Shown here in pieces: positions 1 to 8,302 of a stretch of DNA of 64,000 nt (its first letter is position 1; each line of letters opens with the position of its first letter). Source of the DNA: Acidicapsa dinghuensis (GTDB lineage Bacteria > Acidobacteriota > Terriglobia > Terriglobales > Acidobacteriaceae); NCBI RefSeq assembly GCF_025685685.1, contig NZ_JAGSYH010000004.1, positions 903,386-967,385 of the forward strand, read 5' to 3'. The notes under the pieces are model-generated. The model was not told the origin of the DNA. It searched no databases and saw only the letters and a program-made list of their open reading frames with translations. A program made the position numbers and the translations under genes.

Positions 1-919
1 TGCTGAGCGCGGCAAGTGCGTCCTCAAGCTGATACATTTTGCTGGCGCCGATAATGGGAGCACTCACGCCGGGCCTGGAGAGAATCCATGCCAGGGCGAC
101 CTGCGCATTCTTGACTCCACGAGCCTGAGCAATCTCTGACAGGCGATCGACTACAGTGAAATCCGACGAACGGTAGTAAAGACTGTGTGCGAACTCGTCT
201 GTGCGGGCCCGCGTGGTTTCACTTTGCTTCTTGTCCTCATCGGGTTTGCGATTGCCAGCCAGGAAGCCACGGGCAAGCGGACTCCAGGGAATCAAGCCGA
301 CGCCTTCGGAAAGACAGAGCGGAATCATCTCGCGCTCTTCTTCGCGATAGACGAGGTTGTAATGATTCTGCATAGTCACGAAACGTGCGAAACCATGGCT
401 GCGCTGCGTTTCAAGCATCTTGAGGAACTGCCATGCGTACATAGAAGACGCACCGATGTAGAGCGCTTTGCCTGCGCGCACCACATCGTTGAGAGCCTCG
501 ACGGTTTCTTCGATGGGAGTGCGGGGATCGAAACGATGGATCTGGTAGAGATCCACATAGTCGGTTCCCAGGCGTTTGAGGCTCTTATCGATCGCGGTTA
601 GTATGTGCTTGCGCGAAAGACCCCGATCGTTGGGATTGTCTGACATCGGGTTGAAAACTTTCGTCGCGATGACAAGGTTTTCGCGCGGTCCTGCGAACTC
701 TTTCAGTGCGCGTCCAGTGATCTCTTCACTGACACCGAGCGAATACATATCGGCTGTATCGAAAAAATTGATGCCAGCCTCAACAGCGCGGCGGATCAGC
801 GGCTTGGATTCTTCCTCTTCCAGCACCCACTCACGCCACGATTTGGCACCGTAGGTCATCATGCCCAGACACAGGCGTGAGACTTTGACACCAGTCGTCC
901 CAAGGTTTACATAGTCCAT
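1..919 (-). CDS. Aldo/keto reductase, C-terminus cut by window edge
   Basis: The minus strand reads open from an ATG at 919 to the window edge, giving about 306 residues that begin MDYVNLGTTGVKVSRLCLG. This is the standard N-terminus of the aldo/keto reductase TIM barrel. The expected catalytic tetrad is visible: Asp and Tyr in FFDTADMYS, Lys in VIATKV and His in YQIHR. Further along, GVGLIPWSPLARGFL and the cofactor-loop sequence PIIGAS match NADPH-dependent AKRs of the aryl-alcohol dehydrogenase/YghZ-like branch. Such enzymes reduce aldehydes or ketones in the cytoplasm; the substrate cannot be read from sequence. The start is chosen because the family begins right there. The stop codon lies outside the window, so the gene is partial at its 3' end. 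Confidence 0.93.
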   Translation of the reverse strand, partial: MDYVNLGTTGVKVSRLCLGMMTYGAKSWREWVLEEEESKPLIRRAVEAGINFFDTADMYSLGVSEEITGRALKEFAGPRENLVIATKVFNPMSDNPNDRGLSRKHILTAIDKSLKRLGTDYVDLYQIHRFDPRTPIEETVEALNDVVRAGKALYIGASSMYAWQFLKMLETQRSHGFARFVTMQNHYNLVYREEEREMIPLCLSEGVGLIPWSPLARGFLAGNRKPDEDKKQSETTRARTDEFAHSLYYRSSDFTVVDRLSEIAQARGVKNAQVALAWILSRPGVSAPIIGASKMYQLEDALAALS

Positions 920-1019
920 CAAAGCTACTCCAGAAACAATTGTGCGATCTGTCGAACTCGATCCGTTGGATGTTCGGCATACTCAGCAAGATGTGCAGAC
1001 AAGATGAATGTCAAAAACG

Positions 1020-1064
1020 AAAGGTCCATCACAAAACGAAAGGCCCACCACGCGATGGACCTTT
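1020..1064 (-). terminator. Rho-independent terminator with two alternative 3' arms
   Basis: The 11-base arm at 1020-1030 is the exact reverse complement of 1054-1064. On the minus strand the hairpin is followed by CGTTTTTG, so it ends transcription of the quinoprotein gene that stops at 1087. A second similar arm inside the loop (AAAGGCCCACC, about 1039-1049) can pair with the same partner through G-U pairs and is followed by CGTTTTG, so two overlapping terminators are possible. Confidence 0.75.
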
Positions 1065-1086
1065 CCTATGGAAGATAGGTTCCGAG

Positions 1087-2700
1087 TTACCTTGAACCGC
1101 GGGCCTCAGAAGAATGTGCACCGCTTCCCGCAACACTCTGCGGCAGTGCCCACGCGAACATCACACTTCCCGAACCCTCCAGCACATATTGCCGCCCATC
1201 GAGTTCGTATGTGATGGGTGACGTCTGCATGCCGGAGCCTGTGCCTGCATGCCAAAGCGTCTTGCCGTCGTCAGTGGAAAGAACGATAAAGTTGCCTTCA
1301 CCATCACCTGTAAAGGTGAGTCCCGAGTCGGTTGTCAGCACACCGGCCCCAGAACCGCCCCGGCCAACATCATGCGACCAGCGAATCTTGCCGGTCTGAT
1401 AATCGATGGCTTCAATCACACCTTTGCCCCAGAGGCCGTAGTCGGCGCCTGCCCACCCATAATCGCCATCGGCCGGCTTGGCAAAATACACGCTCCAGCT
1501 CGGATGAGCGTCGACAATGAACAGTCCTGTCTTAGGATCGAAGCTGGGAGACCGATAGTTTGTCATGCCGCCCTCATCCGGAGCGATCAGGCGGCCATCT
1601 GGCTTGGGCTCTTTATCTGGATTAGGAATAGGACGGCCATCCTTGTCGATCCCGAGAGCCCAGTTCACCGGTCCAAAAGGCGTAGTCAGCAGGCTCTTTC
1701 CGTTGGTACGGTCGAGAACGAAGAAATAGCCATTGCGCGAACTCTGCATCAGCATCTTTCGCGGCTGGCCGTGGAAGTTGGCGTCGACCAGCATTGGAAC
1801 TTCTACAGCGTCCCAATCGTGCGTGTCGTGCGGCGATGCGGAAAATCCCCAGGCGAGTTTACCTGTATCCGGGTTGAGTGCAACGATGCTGCAGGTCCAC
1901 TCATCATCTCCTGGACGCGGCTTGCCGTTGAGCACAGGGGTAGGATTGCCGGTCCCCCAGTAGAGCAGGTTTAACTCAGGATCGTAGGTGCCTGTGATCC
2001 AGGTCATGCCGCCAGTTGTCTTTCCCGGCGTGCCTGGCGGTGGCGTCGCATCCCACTCCCACTGCACTTCTCCAGTCTCCGGATCGAAAGACCTTAGAAG
2101 ACCAGTGATATTGTCTAAATCGCCGCCAACGCCGACAATGACGTGGTTATGCACCACCAGCGGAGCAACTGTAGACCAATAGCCCTTTTTCACATCGGCA
2201 ATGACCTTATCCCAGCGGATTGTGCCGTCCTTGGCATTCAGCGAGATCAAGTGCGCATCCGGGGTGACAAAGAAGAGCGAATCTTTGTACATGGCCACTC
2301 CACGGTGGCCGATGTGGTCTCCCTCAGTAGTGGGATGGTTGAAATGCCAGATCATGTGGCCGGATCGGGCATCCACAGCCCATACATTATCCGGAACACT
2401 GAAATACAAAATGCCATCGACCAGAAGCGGCGATGATTTGATCGTGGCGGGCTGATCCGTCTGGAACGCCCAAGCCAGCGTTAGATCATGCACATTGTGC
2501 GCATTGATCTGCGTCAGGCTGCTGTGGCGGCGGCCTGTGTAATCGCCATGGTAGCTCGGCCAGCTGTCTTTCGAGGGATGCAGGATATCCTGATTCGTGA
2601 GATTCTGCGCAGCGGCAAGGTTGGGAAGCGTGACAATCGAGCCGAGCGCCGCTACCGAGAGCAGACGCAGTACGGAATCCAAGGCAAGTTTTTTCGGCAT
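1087..2700 (-). CDS. PQQ-dependent quinoprotein dehydrogenase, secreted
   Basis: A 537-residue beta-propeller protein of the quinoprotein alcohol dehydrogenase family, predicted to oxidise an alcohol or sugar in the periplasm with PQQ and pass electrons to a c-type cytochrome. An N-terminal signal peptide (MPKKLALDS... ending near NLAAAQ) fits export. The propeller repeats are visible as VDGILYFS...DARSGHMIW and SLNAKDGTIRW, and the family core reads TGTYDPELNLLYWGTGNP followed by PHDTHDWD, which contains the expected catalytic Asp. No cytochrome c domain (CXXCH) is fused, so this is a type I/III-like form needing a separate acceptor. The ATG at 2700 is preferred over a GTG at 2730 because it starts directly at the signal peptide; the ribosome site is weak. 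No pqq biosynthesis genes lie in the window. Confidence 0.9.
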   Translation of the reverse strand: MPKKLALDSVLRLLSVAALGSIVTLPNLAAAQNLTNQDILHPSKDSWPSYHGDYTGRRHSSLTQINAHNVHDLTLAWAFQTDQPATIKSSPLLVDGILYFSVPDNVWAVDARSGHMIWHFNHPTTEGDHIGHRGVAMYKDSLFFVTPDAHLISLNAKDGTIRWDKVIADVKKGYWSTVAPLVVHNHVIVGVGGDLDNITGLLRSFDPETGEVQWEWDATPPPGTPGKTTGGMTWITGTYDPELNLLYWGTGNPTPVLNGKPRPGDDEWTCSIVALNPDTGKLAWGFSASPHDTHDWDAVEVPMLVDANFHGQPRKMLMQSSRNGYFFVLDRTNGKSLLTTPFGPVNWALGIDKDGRPIPNPDKEPKPDGRLIAPDEGGMTNYRSPSFDPKTGLFIVDAHPSWSVYFAKPADGDYGWAGADYGLWGKGVIEAIDYQTGKIRWSHDVGRGGSGAGVLTTDSGLTFTGDGEGNFIVLSTDDGKTLWHAGTGSGMQTSPITYELDGRQYVLEGSGSVMFAWALPQSVAGSGAHSSEARGSR

Positions 2701-2743
2701 AGTTAAATCCAAGGAACCACAGTAAATCACCGGGGTCAGAGAA

Positions 2744-2820
<77 letters not shown>

Positions 2821-2857
2821 ATGGCTCGACACTCGTTATTGTATCGTTCGTGCGGGG

Positions 2858-3427
2858 CTATGACGTTTTGACGCTGCAAATAGCTTCAACGAGAGCATCA
2901 AGGGCAGTCTCCAGAGCCTGTTCCGCGACAGCGCCGTCGGAGCCGCAAACGGTGGTGTATGCGGTGATGCCAAAACCACGGCTGTCTCTTGTAACCGCCT
3001 GGCGAAGAACGAGGTCAACACGGCTGCAACGAACGGGAGTGGTACGGAGATAGGCAACAATCCGTCGGGCATGTGATTCGAGGCTGGGAAGGGATGCAAA
3101 TAGCGTGTCGTCTTCGGGAATAAGATCGATGTAACAAGCACGTACGAAAGCAGATTCAGCTGGACTGGCCTCCATCTCGTCGGGATCTATGGATTCGGGG
3201 GTCCAGAGGTCGCATTTGGCGCTCCAAAATAGGATCGGCTTGCTAGGAATATCTGCGGAACTTGGGCCGTTGAGGCGGAGCAGGATGATGCCGAGAGGCG
3301 GGAAGTGCTGCACTTCCTCAAGGGTTGCGACAATATCCGGACGGGTTCGCAGATCAACAAAACCGGACCAGTGCGCATCAATGACCGGCGTTTCGAGAGA
3401 GATCTCGATTTCCCAATCAGCTTCCAT
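2858..3427 (-). CDS. Hypothetical protein coupled to the YheT-like hydrolase
   Basis: A 189-residue soluble protein that I do not recognise. It is acidic in its first half (WEIEISLETP, SIDPDEMEAS) and has no signal peptide, membrane segment or known catalytic motif. The C-terminal part contains a helical stretch (EQALETALDALVEAI). Its ATG at 3427 lies inside the last codons of the upstream hydrolase gene (11-bp overlap), which indicates translational coupling and an operon. The coding frame is supported by this overlap and by the clean end just before tRNA-Arg. A role related to the hydrolase is inference only. Confidence 0.75.
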   Translation of the reverse strand: MEADWEIEISLETPVIDAHWSGFVDLRTRPDIVATLEEVQHFPPLGIILLRLNGPSSADIPSKPILFWSAKCDLWTPESIDPDEMEASPAESAFVRACYIDLIPEDDTLFASLPSLESHARRIVAYLRTTPVRCSRVDLVLRQAVTRDSRGFGITAYTTVCGSDGAVAEQALETALDALVEAICSVKTS

Positions 3428-4496
3428 GAGCGTGGCCGACTTGCGCCATCAAAAACCGGATGAGCGTCGCTTCAGCCCAGTGACGGCTGGCTGGGAAGAA
3501 GGCGATATCAGTCTGACCGAGGAATGCACAATGGCCGCCATGGGCGGATTCAAGAAGAGTCACCCATGGATTGGTCTCAAGTAAGACCCGAGTCGCTGGC
3601 GTGAGACGGATAAATGGATCATCGAGTGCGTGGAGAATAAGCGTAGGAATGGCAATTTTGCCGACTACCCGGGCACTGGCGGCGCGGTAGTAGTAGTCGT
3701 CAGCTCCGGCAAAGCCGCTGAAAGGCGCCATGATTAAATCATCGAATTCGCGGATACTGCGAACAGTGGGCGCGGACCTGGTGCCATAGATCTCTGGAAA
3801 AAGCTGGGCTTTTCGCCTGAAGCGGCTCATCAGGTTGCGAAGGAAGTGCCACTCGTACAGGCGGTTCTGCGGATCGTGCAGTGCGTCGGCGCTTTCGGCC
3901 AGGTCCACGACAGGGCTGACACCAACAACTGCGCGGAGCCAGTCAGGATGACTCTCGCCGAACTCGCCAGCGCATTTGAGAACGAGATTGCCGCCCATGG
4001 AGTAGCCAACCAAGGCGACGCGCGTGAGGGCCTGCTGGGCGACAAAATGCTGGAGAACTGCAGCTACGTCCCCGGAAAGAGCCGAATGATAGAGTGTCGG
4101 GGTCCAGGATTCGGTGCCGCCACAGTTACGCATATTCATGCGGATGATGTTGCAGCCTGCGGCCCAGGCGAGAGCAGTAATACCAGTGATATAGCGGGAG
4201 TTGGACGATCCCTCGAGACCATGGAGCAGAACTAATGTCAGGCGGCTGGCCCGGACAGATTGCGGCTGCCAGTGGCAGTGGGTCAAAACGCGGCTATTGT
4301 TTGTTTGGTCGACCACGACCGGAATAGCTTCCGAAGCAAGCGTGAATGGCTGACGACGCCAGAAATTACCTACCAAGGTTTGAGCATGGCCGGAGCGAAG
4401 CCATGGCAAGACACGGAATTCCGAGTGCCAGGCCGCAACGGATATACGTGGGCTCGCCTTGGATTGAGGAGTGTCCTTCAGGATCAGGCTGGCCAT
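3417..4496 (-). CDS. YheT-family alpha/beta hydrolase
   Basis: A 359-residue serine hydrolase of the YheT/UPF0017 group (ABHD1/3-like). The family signature LPWLRSGHAQTLVGNF sits near residue 30. The oxyanion region is LVLLHGLEGSSNS and the nucleophile Ser is in GYSMGGN. The acid is the Asp in HALDDPF and the His is in ESAHGGHCAF, so the triad is complete. Members act on ester or lipid substrates in the cytoplasm or at the membrane; the true substrate is not known. The stop codon overlaps the start of the hypothetical gene downstream. The ATG at 4496 has no strong ribosome site, so the start could be a little further in, but the family motif follows soon after. Confidence 0.93.
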   Translation of the reverse strand: MASLILKDTPQSKASPRISVAAWHSEFRVLPWLRSGHAQTLVGNFWRRQPFTLASEAIPVVVDQTNNSRVLTHCHWQPQSVRASRLTLVLLHGLEGSSNSRYITGITALAWAAGCNIIRMNMRNCGGTESWTPTLYHSALSGDVAAVLQHFVAQQALTRVALVGYSMGGNLVLKCAGEFGESHPDWLRAVVGVSPVVDLAESADALHDPQNRLYEWHFLRNLMSRFRRKAQLFPEIYGTRSAPTVRSIREFDDLIMAPFSGFAGADDYYYRAASARVVGKIAIPTLILHALDDPFIRLTPATRVLLETNPWVTLLESAHGGHCAFLGQTDIAFFPASRHWAEATLIRFLMAQVGHAHGS

Positions 4497-4551
4497 GGGA
4501 AATTGAAATTCATCTGGGAGAGCTGAGGAGTCGTGCGCCGAGAGTGTCTAT

Positions 4552-4627
4552 TGGGGCGGCTAGTGGGGATCGAACCCACGACATCCTGAGCCACAGTCAG
4601 GCGTTCTGCCGCTGAACTATAGCCGCC
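4552..4627 (-). tRNA. tRNA-His (anticodon GTG)
   Basis: Minus-strand cloverleaf with an encoded G at position -1 opposite C73, the hallmark of tRNA-His. The acceptor is GCGGCTA/TAGCCGC, the D arm GTTC...GAAC, the anticodon stem CCTGA/TCAGG with loop CTGTGGC (anticodon GTG), the T arm GTGGG TTCGATC CCCAC, and CCA is encoded. Confidence 0.97.
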
Positions 4628-4667
4628 ATGCGCACTTATCGATTGTAGCATCGAAGCAGGAATGGAA

Positions 4668-5219
4668 ATGCCGCCTGCAAACCTCGGAGGGAAAAAACAC
4701 GTGGTAACAGGAGGACCTCAGATCAGGGCCGAATCCGCCGCCGGAAGTGATCGATGGGGTCGAGGTGGACGATTGCTCGGCAATGAACGCTTGCGCCAAT
4801 TGGAAGTGCTGCTGGATGAGGCGTTTGTTGTCCCAGGGACCAATATCCGGTTTGGCATCGACGGAATAGTCGGACTGATCCCGGGATTAGGCGATGTCCT
4901 TGCGGGGTTGCTTTCCTTGCTTATCCCTTTTGCCGCCTGGGTGCGCGGTGTGCCATACGTCACAGTCGTCCGCATGTTAATCAATGTGGCGATCGGGTTG
5001 CTCGTCGGGACAATTCCGATTTTGGGCGATGCGTTTGACGTCTTTTGGAAAGCAAACCGGCGCAACTATCGATTGCTGACTCGCTCGATTGCAGAACCCC
5101 GCCGCCATACTTGGCGAGACTGGGTATTTTTGTTGCTTCTAGGAGCAGGTATAACCGTACTCTTTGCAATTCCGCTGATCCTGGTGGCGTGGCTGATTGT
5201 GTTGCTGTTCCGATCGTAG
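4668..5219 (+). CDS. DUF4112 membrane protein
   Basis: About 183 residues matching the DUF4112 family. After a basic N-terminus comes LEVLLDEAFVVPGTNIRFG, then a hydrophobic stretch around GLIPGLGDVLAGLLSLLIPF and a second around LINVAIGLLVGTIPILGDAFD, ending in the family hallmark FWKANRRNYRLL. A further C-terminal hydrophobic helix (VFLLLLGAGITVLFAIPLIL) makes three or four membrane segments. The function of the family is unknown. Three starts are possible: ATG 4662, ATG 4668 (AGGA six bases upstream, chosen), or GTG 4701, which has a strong GGAGG ten bases upstream and still leaves the whole domain intact. It stands alone between tRNA-His and tRNA-Pro. Confidence 0.88.
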   Translation: MPPANLGGKKHVVTGGPQIRAESAAGSDRWGRGGRLLGNERLRQLEVLLDEAFVVPGTNIRFGIDGIVGLIPGLGDVLAGLLSLLIPFAAWVRGVPYVTVVRMLINVAIGLLVGTIPILGDAFDVFWKANRRNYRLLTRSIAEPRRHTWRDWVFLLLLGAGITVLFAIPLILVAWLIVLLFRS

Positions 5220-5332
5220 CCAGACGAGAAGCGAGCATCTGAAGTTGGTTGGCCGAAGCTGCATTAAGAAACGCGATCAGGGTACAATCAAAGAGGAACG
5301 GTTCTGCGGCCTTTGCCAGCAGAGCATCACGT

Positions 5333-5409
5333 CGGGGCGTAGCGCAGTCTGGTAGCGCATCTGCTTTGGGAGCAGAGGGTCGGGGGTTCGAATCCCTCCG
5401 CCCCGACCA
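5333..5409 (+). tRNA. tRNA-Pro (anticodon TGG)
   Basis: Plus-strand cloverleaf: acceptor CGGGGCG/CGCCCCG, D arm GCGC...GCGC, anticodon stem TCTGC/GCAGA with loop TTTGGGA (anticodon TGG), T arm CGGGG TTCGAAT CCCTC region, A73 and encoded CCA. The 288 bases after it, up to the ROK gene stop, are AT-rich and show no gene. Confidence 0.97.
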
Positions 5410-5697
5410 ATATAAGGCTTAGATATTTAGCGAAATAGCGTTGAATTTTGCAAATTGTTTACTGTTCACATCGCAAACAGTCATTTTCGAAATATTATGC
5501 TTCGCTAAAGTTCCTACGAGCGGGCACTTGATTATTGCTTTAAATCTATCAGTCCCATGCTCTCTTTTTTCTTTACCTGCTTGATTTTCCGCTAAACCCT
5601 ATAAGGCATTTCAAAACCTAAATGTGAGAATATCTGGTTGTCTCATAATAGTCGCTTAGAAGTTACACAAGCTAATAGAGCACTCACACATCCGCAG

Positions 5698-6735
5698 CTA
5701 CAAACTTACGACTACATCTTTCGTTACCTGCAACGGTAAAATACAGGCCCCCAGCAAACCAGCTTCTGCACCAAGCTTGGCGGGAAGAACGCGAGTCCCT
5801 CCACCCAGGATGCCTCCTGCCGCCGGTCTCCCAGGAGCCGTCAACGCGTAAACGTAACTACGCCGATCTAGTTCCTCAAACAGCGACTCCGAAATCAAGT
5901 CCCAAGACTTAGCTACCCCCCCGCCCACCACATAAAGCGGCAGGTTAAGCACATTAATGAGGTCTGCAATGCAAAGACCGAGAGCGCGTCCCATATCCGC
6001 ATAGATTCGCTGCGCGTCTGGATCTCCGTGCTTTGCCGCTTCAGCCAAATCGGCAGCGGTCAGCACGGAGCCTGCAACCTTGAGACGCGCTAGACCCGGA
6101 GCCGCGCCCGATTGAATCAACCGCTCCGCCGCATTTACCAGAGCGGTTGCAGAGGCGCATGCTTCAAGACAGCCGTTGTTGCCGCAGCCACATACCGGAC
6201 CATCAGGCACTACGGTGATATGACCAGCTTCCCCACCCATGCCATTCGCCCCGTGCCATACTTTCCCATTCAGAATGATCCCATTGCCTACCCCGGTCCC
6301 GAGGGTCAGCATGCAAAGCGAATCGACACCGAGTGACTTTCCCAATCCTCGTTCATACTCGGCGAGAGCTGCAACATTCGCATCGCCTTCGAGCATGACG
6401 GGAAGATCGATCCGTTTCGATGTTTCGGCGAGAAGCTCAAAGCCATCCCATCCTGGCAGATTTGGCGGACGATGCAACCGGCCAGCAGGTAACTCCAATG
6501 GTCCCGGGGAGCCGACGCCCACGCCAACCACATCTCTTCCATCAGAGTATTGGTCGATGAACCGGTGAACCACTTCGCACATGTCATCAACGACAGCCAG
6601 AGGGCCAGCATGAAGACGAGTTGGTAAAACAACAGAATCTACGATGCCTAATTCAGGCATATAAGCGGCAATTCTTAGATTGGTACCACCAAGGTCTACA
6701 CCTATCGTCAGTACTTGCGCTTTCTTCAAGGCCAC
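5698..6735 (-). CDS. ROK-family sugar kinase (glucokinase-like)
   Basis: A 345-residue cytoplasmic kinase that likely phosphorylates a free hexose (glucose or mannose) with ATP. The ATP-binding phosphate-1 motif VDLGGTNLR is at residues 13-21. The ROK zinc motif CGCGNNGCLEACAS is complete, preceded by the conserved EAGH. An inducer-binding or DNA-binding N-terminal domain is absent, so this is an enzyme and not a NagC/XylR-type repressor. Start: GTG at 6735 is the longest form, but a TTG at 6729 has GGAG five bases upstream and is at least as likely. It is divergent from the LacI regulator at 7177 and carries a LacI-type operator 130-145 bases upstream, so it probably belongs to the same regulon as the GH38 mannosidase and would phosphorylate the sugar that enzyme releases. 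Confidence 0.92.
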   Translation of the reverse strand: MALKKAQVLTIGVDLGGTNLRIAAYMPELGIVDSVVLPTRLHAGPLAVVDDMCEVVHRFIDQYSDGRDVVGVGVGSPGPLELPAGRLHRPPNLPGWDGFELLAETSKRIDLPVMLEGDANVAALAEYERGLGKSLGVDSLCMLTLGTGVGNGIILNGKVWHGANGMGGEAGHITVVPDGPVCGCGNNGCLEACASATALVNAAERLIQSGAAPGLARLKVAGSVLTAADLAEAAKHGDPDAQRIYADMGRALGLCIADLINVLNLPLYVVGGGVAKSWDLISESLFEELDRRSYVYALTAPGRPAAGGILGGGTRVLPAKLGAEAGLLGACILPLQVTKDVVVSL

Positions 6736-6866
6736 TCCGGGGCATCAGGGAAGATCATGTGCGGCAACGATGCGTTCTAGGTAGTTTCAGAGGAACCAGA
6801 AGATACGGTCGCTCCTTCCGGAAGACACACGCAGGAATTGCCTCGTCCATACCGTAAATTGGCCCG

Positions 6867-6880
6867 TGGAAACGGTACCA
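6867..6880 (+). promoter_or_regulatory. LacI/CcpA-type operator (TGGAAACGGTACCA)
   Basis: A 14-bp near-palindrome with central CpG that fits the LacI/GalR operator pattern TGNAANCGNTNNCA. The same motif recurs at 11740-11753, 19583-19596 and 19604-19617 (inverted), with only two of 14 positions varying. It lies about 140 bases upstream of the ROK gene start and about 300 upstream of the regulator gene itself, so it may serve both. Confidence 0.75.
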
Positions 6881-6916
6881 CATGTGCGAAGATACCACAA
6901 TCACCTATCCCTCGGC

Positions 6917-6935
6917 ACACAGATTGGATCTGTGT
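6917..6935. promoter_or_regulatory. Perfect 8-bp dyad (ACACAGAT-TGG-ATCTGTGT)
   Basis: Eight bases repeated in perfect inverted orientation around TGG. It is unlike the LacI-type site nearby, so it could bind another regulator or form a small hairpin in the leader of the lacI-type gene. Only the symmetry supports it. Confidence 0.4.
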
Positions 6936-7176
6936 CGAGAAGCAGAAAAATACTGCGATAAGCAGCTTCTTTTTCGAACAGAAACAAAGCGAAGTACGGA
7001 CCATGAATCGAACGCGCGGATTAGACCTTCGAAAGGACGTACTCCACAGGAAGTAATAGTTATCAAATGGCCGAACTCCGGCCACATGGAGTGCACAATC
7101 GATCGAATCATTTGCTTCCAACAGAACCAAGACCGAATAGACTTGTCATACGGCAAGAGATACGGACACATCTCGC

Positions 7177-8223
7177 ATGACAAAGAAGAACACGCATCCA
7201 ACCTTGAGCCAAGTGGCGCGAGAAGCAGGCGTCGGCACGACAACCGTTTCGCGGGTGATCAATGGCGGGGAACGAGTCAGTCCCGAAACCCTGGCTCACG
7301 TCAGACGGGTCATTGAGTCCCTGGGCTACATGCCAAATCAGGCGGCCCGTACGTTGAAAGGACAACGCACGAAAACAATCGGACTGATCATTCCCTCGAT
7401 CGCCGATCCATTTTTTTCGAGTTGCGCTGAGGCGGCGCAGGCAATCGCCCGCAACAATGATTCGCTGCTCATCGTTACCACAACCCAAAATGACCCGCGG
7501 ACCGAGCTTGACAGCCTGAAAGTCCTCATTCGTCATCGGGTCGATGGATTGTTGATCGTGCCGGCCAACTCACAAAGTCCTGCCTTGCGCGATGTGCTCG
7601 TTCACGCCGCGATGCCAATCATCACAATCGACCGTCCTCTTGCCGACACCTCGATCGCATCCGTAGTTGTGGATAACTACAAAGGAGCTATCACGGCCAC
7701 AAAGCATCTGATCGATCATGGGTATAAGCGCATCGCCTGTTTAACTGGCGAGTCGGCACTCTATACGCTTCATGAGCGTATCCGGGGCTACCGGAAAGCC
7801 ATGGAAACGGCACACCTGCCTTGCATTCTGGATGCATCGGTGAAAGATTATAAGTCCGCTGAATATGCCATTCTCAGCTTGCTGGACGGGGCAAATCCGC
7901 CAGATGCTATTTTTTCAACGAAAAATAGCACCACGATCTTTGCCTTCGAGGTTTTGCAACGGTTCAATATCCGCGTTCCGGACACTGTCGCGCTGTTGGG
8001 GTTCGATGACTTTGAACTTGCCTCGACCTTGCGACCTTCTATCAGCGTCATTCAACAGCCCGCCGAGGAAATCGGCCGACGGTCTGCAGAACTCTTATTT
8101 GATCTGTTGCTGACGGACCGGAAAGCGGCAAATGCAACCGGGGCACGCACAGCCAAACGGCTCACTTTGGAAACGAGACTGATCCAACGCAGTTCCTGCG
8201 GATGCACTCCTCCAGCAATCTAG
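7177..8223 (+). CDS. LacI-family transcriptional regulator
   Basis: A 348-residue repressor of the LacI/GalR family. The helix-turn-helix is at about residues 9-30 (LSQVAREAGVGTTTVSRVIN), followed by the hinge NQAARTLKG whose Leu is the residue that inserts into a central CpG step in this family. Then comes the periplasmic-binding-protein-like effector domain (TIGLIIPSIADPFFS, VDGLLIVP, ITIDRPLAD, ALLGFDDFELA). The effector is probably a sugar or phosphosugar. It is divergent from the ROK kinase and convergent with the GH38 mannosidase. Four near-identical LacI-type operators in this window, all with a central CpG, are the obvious candidate sites. That this protein binds them is inference from proximity and family. 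Confidence 0.95.
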   Translation: MTKKNTHPTLSQVAREAGVGTTTVSRVINGGERVSPETLAHVRRVIESLGYMPNQAARTLKGQRTKTIGLIIPSIADPFFSSCAEAAQAIARNNDSLLIVTTTQNDPRTELDSLKVLIRHRVDGLLIVPANSQSPALRDVLVHAAMPIITIDRPLADTSIASVVVDNYKGAITATKHLIDHGYKRIACLTGESALYTLHERIRGYRKAMETAHLPCILDASVKDYKSAEYAILSLLDGANPPDAIFSTKNSTTIFAFEVLQRFNIRVPDTVALLGFDDFELASTLRPSISVIQQPAEEIGRRSAELLFDLLLTDRKAANATGARTAKRLTLETRLIQRSSCGCTPPAI

Positions 8224-8250
8224 GGGAGAAGATTCTTTCAAATACAACAA

Positions 8251-8285
8251 GAGGGCGTGGAGCCAGTCGGTGACTCCACGCCCTC
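8251..8285. terminator. Bidirectional terminator between lacI-type gene and mannosidase
   Basis: A perfect 12-bp stem, 8251-8262 with 8274-8285 (GAGGGCGTGGAG and its complement), with an 11-base loop, followed on the plus strand by CATTTTTTGGG. It sits between two convergent genes, 28 bases after the regulator stop and 18 bases from the mannosidase stop, so it can serve both. Confidence 0.88.
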
Positions 8286-8302
8286 TCATTTTTTGGGATT
8301 GC

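Larger units (their letters stand above)
6736..7176. other. Divergent control region between ROK kinase and lacI-type gene
   Basis: These 441 bases hold no convincing gene. They contain the 14-bp operator at 6867-6880 and a separate perfect dyad at 6917-6935. The small open frames here lack ribosome sites and family features. Confidence 0.7.
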
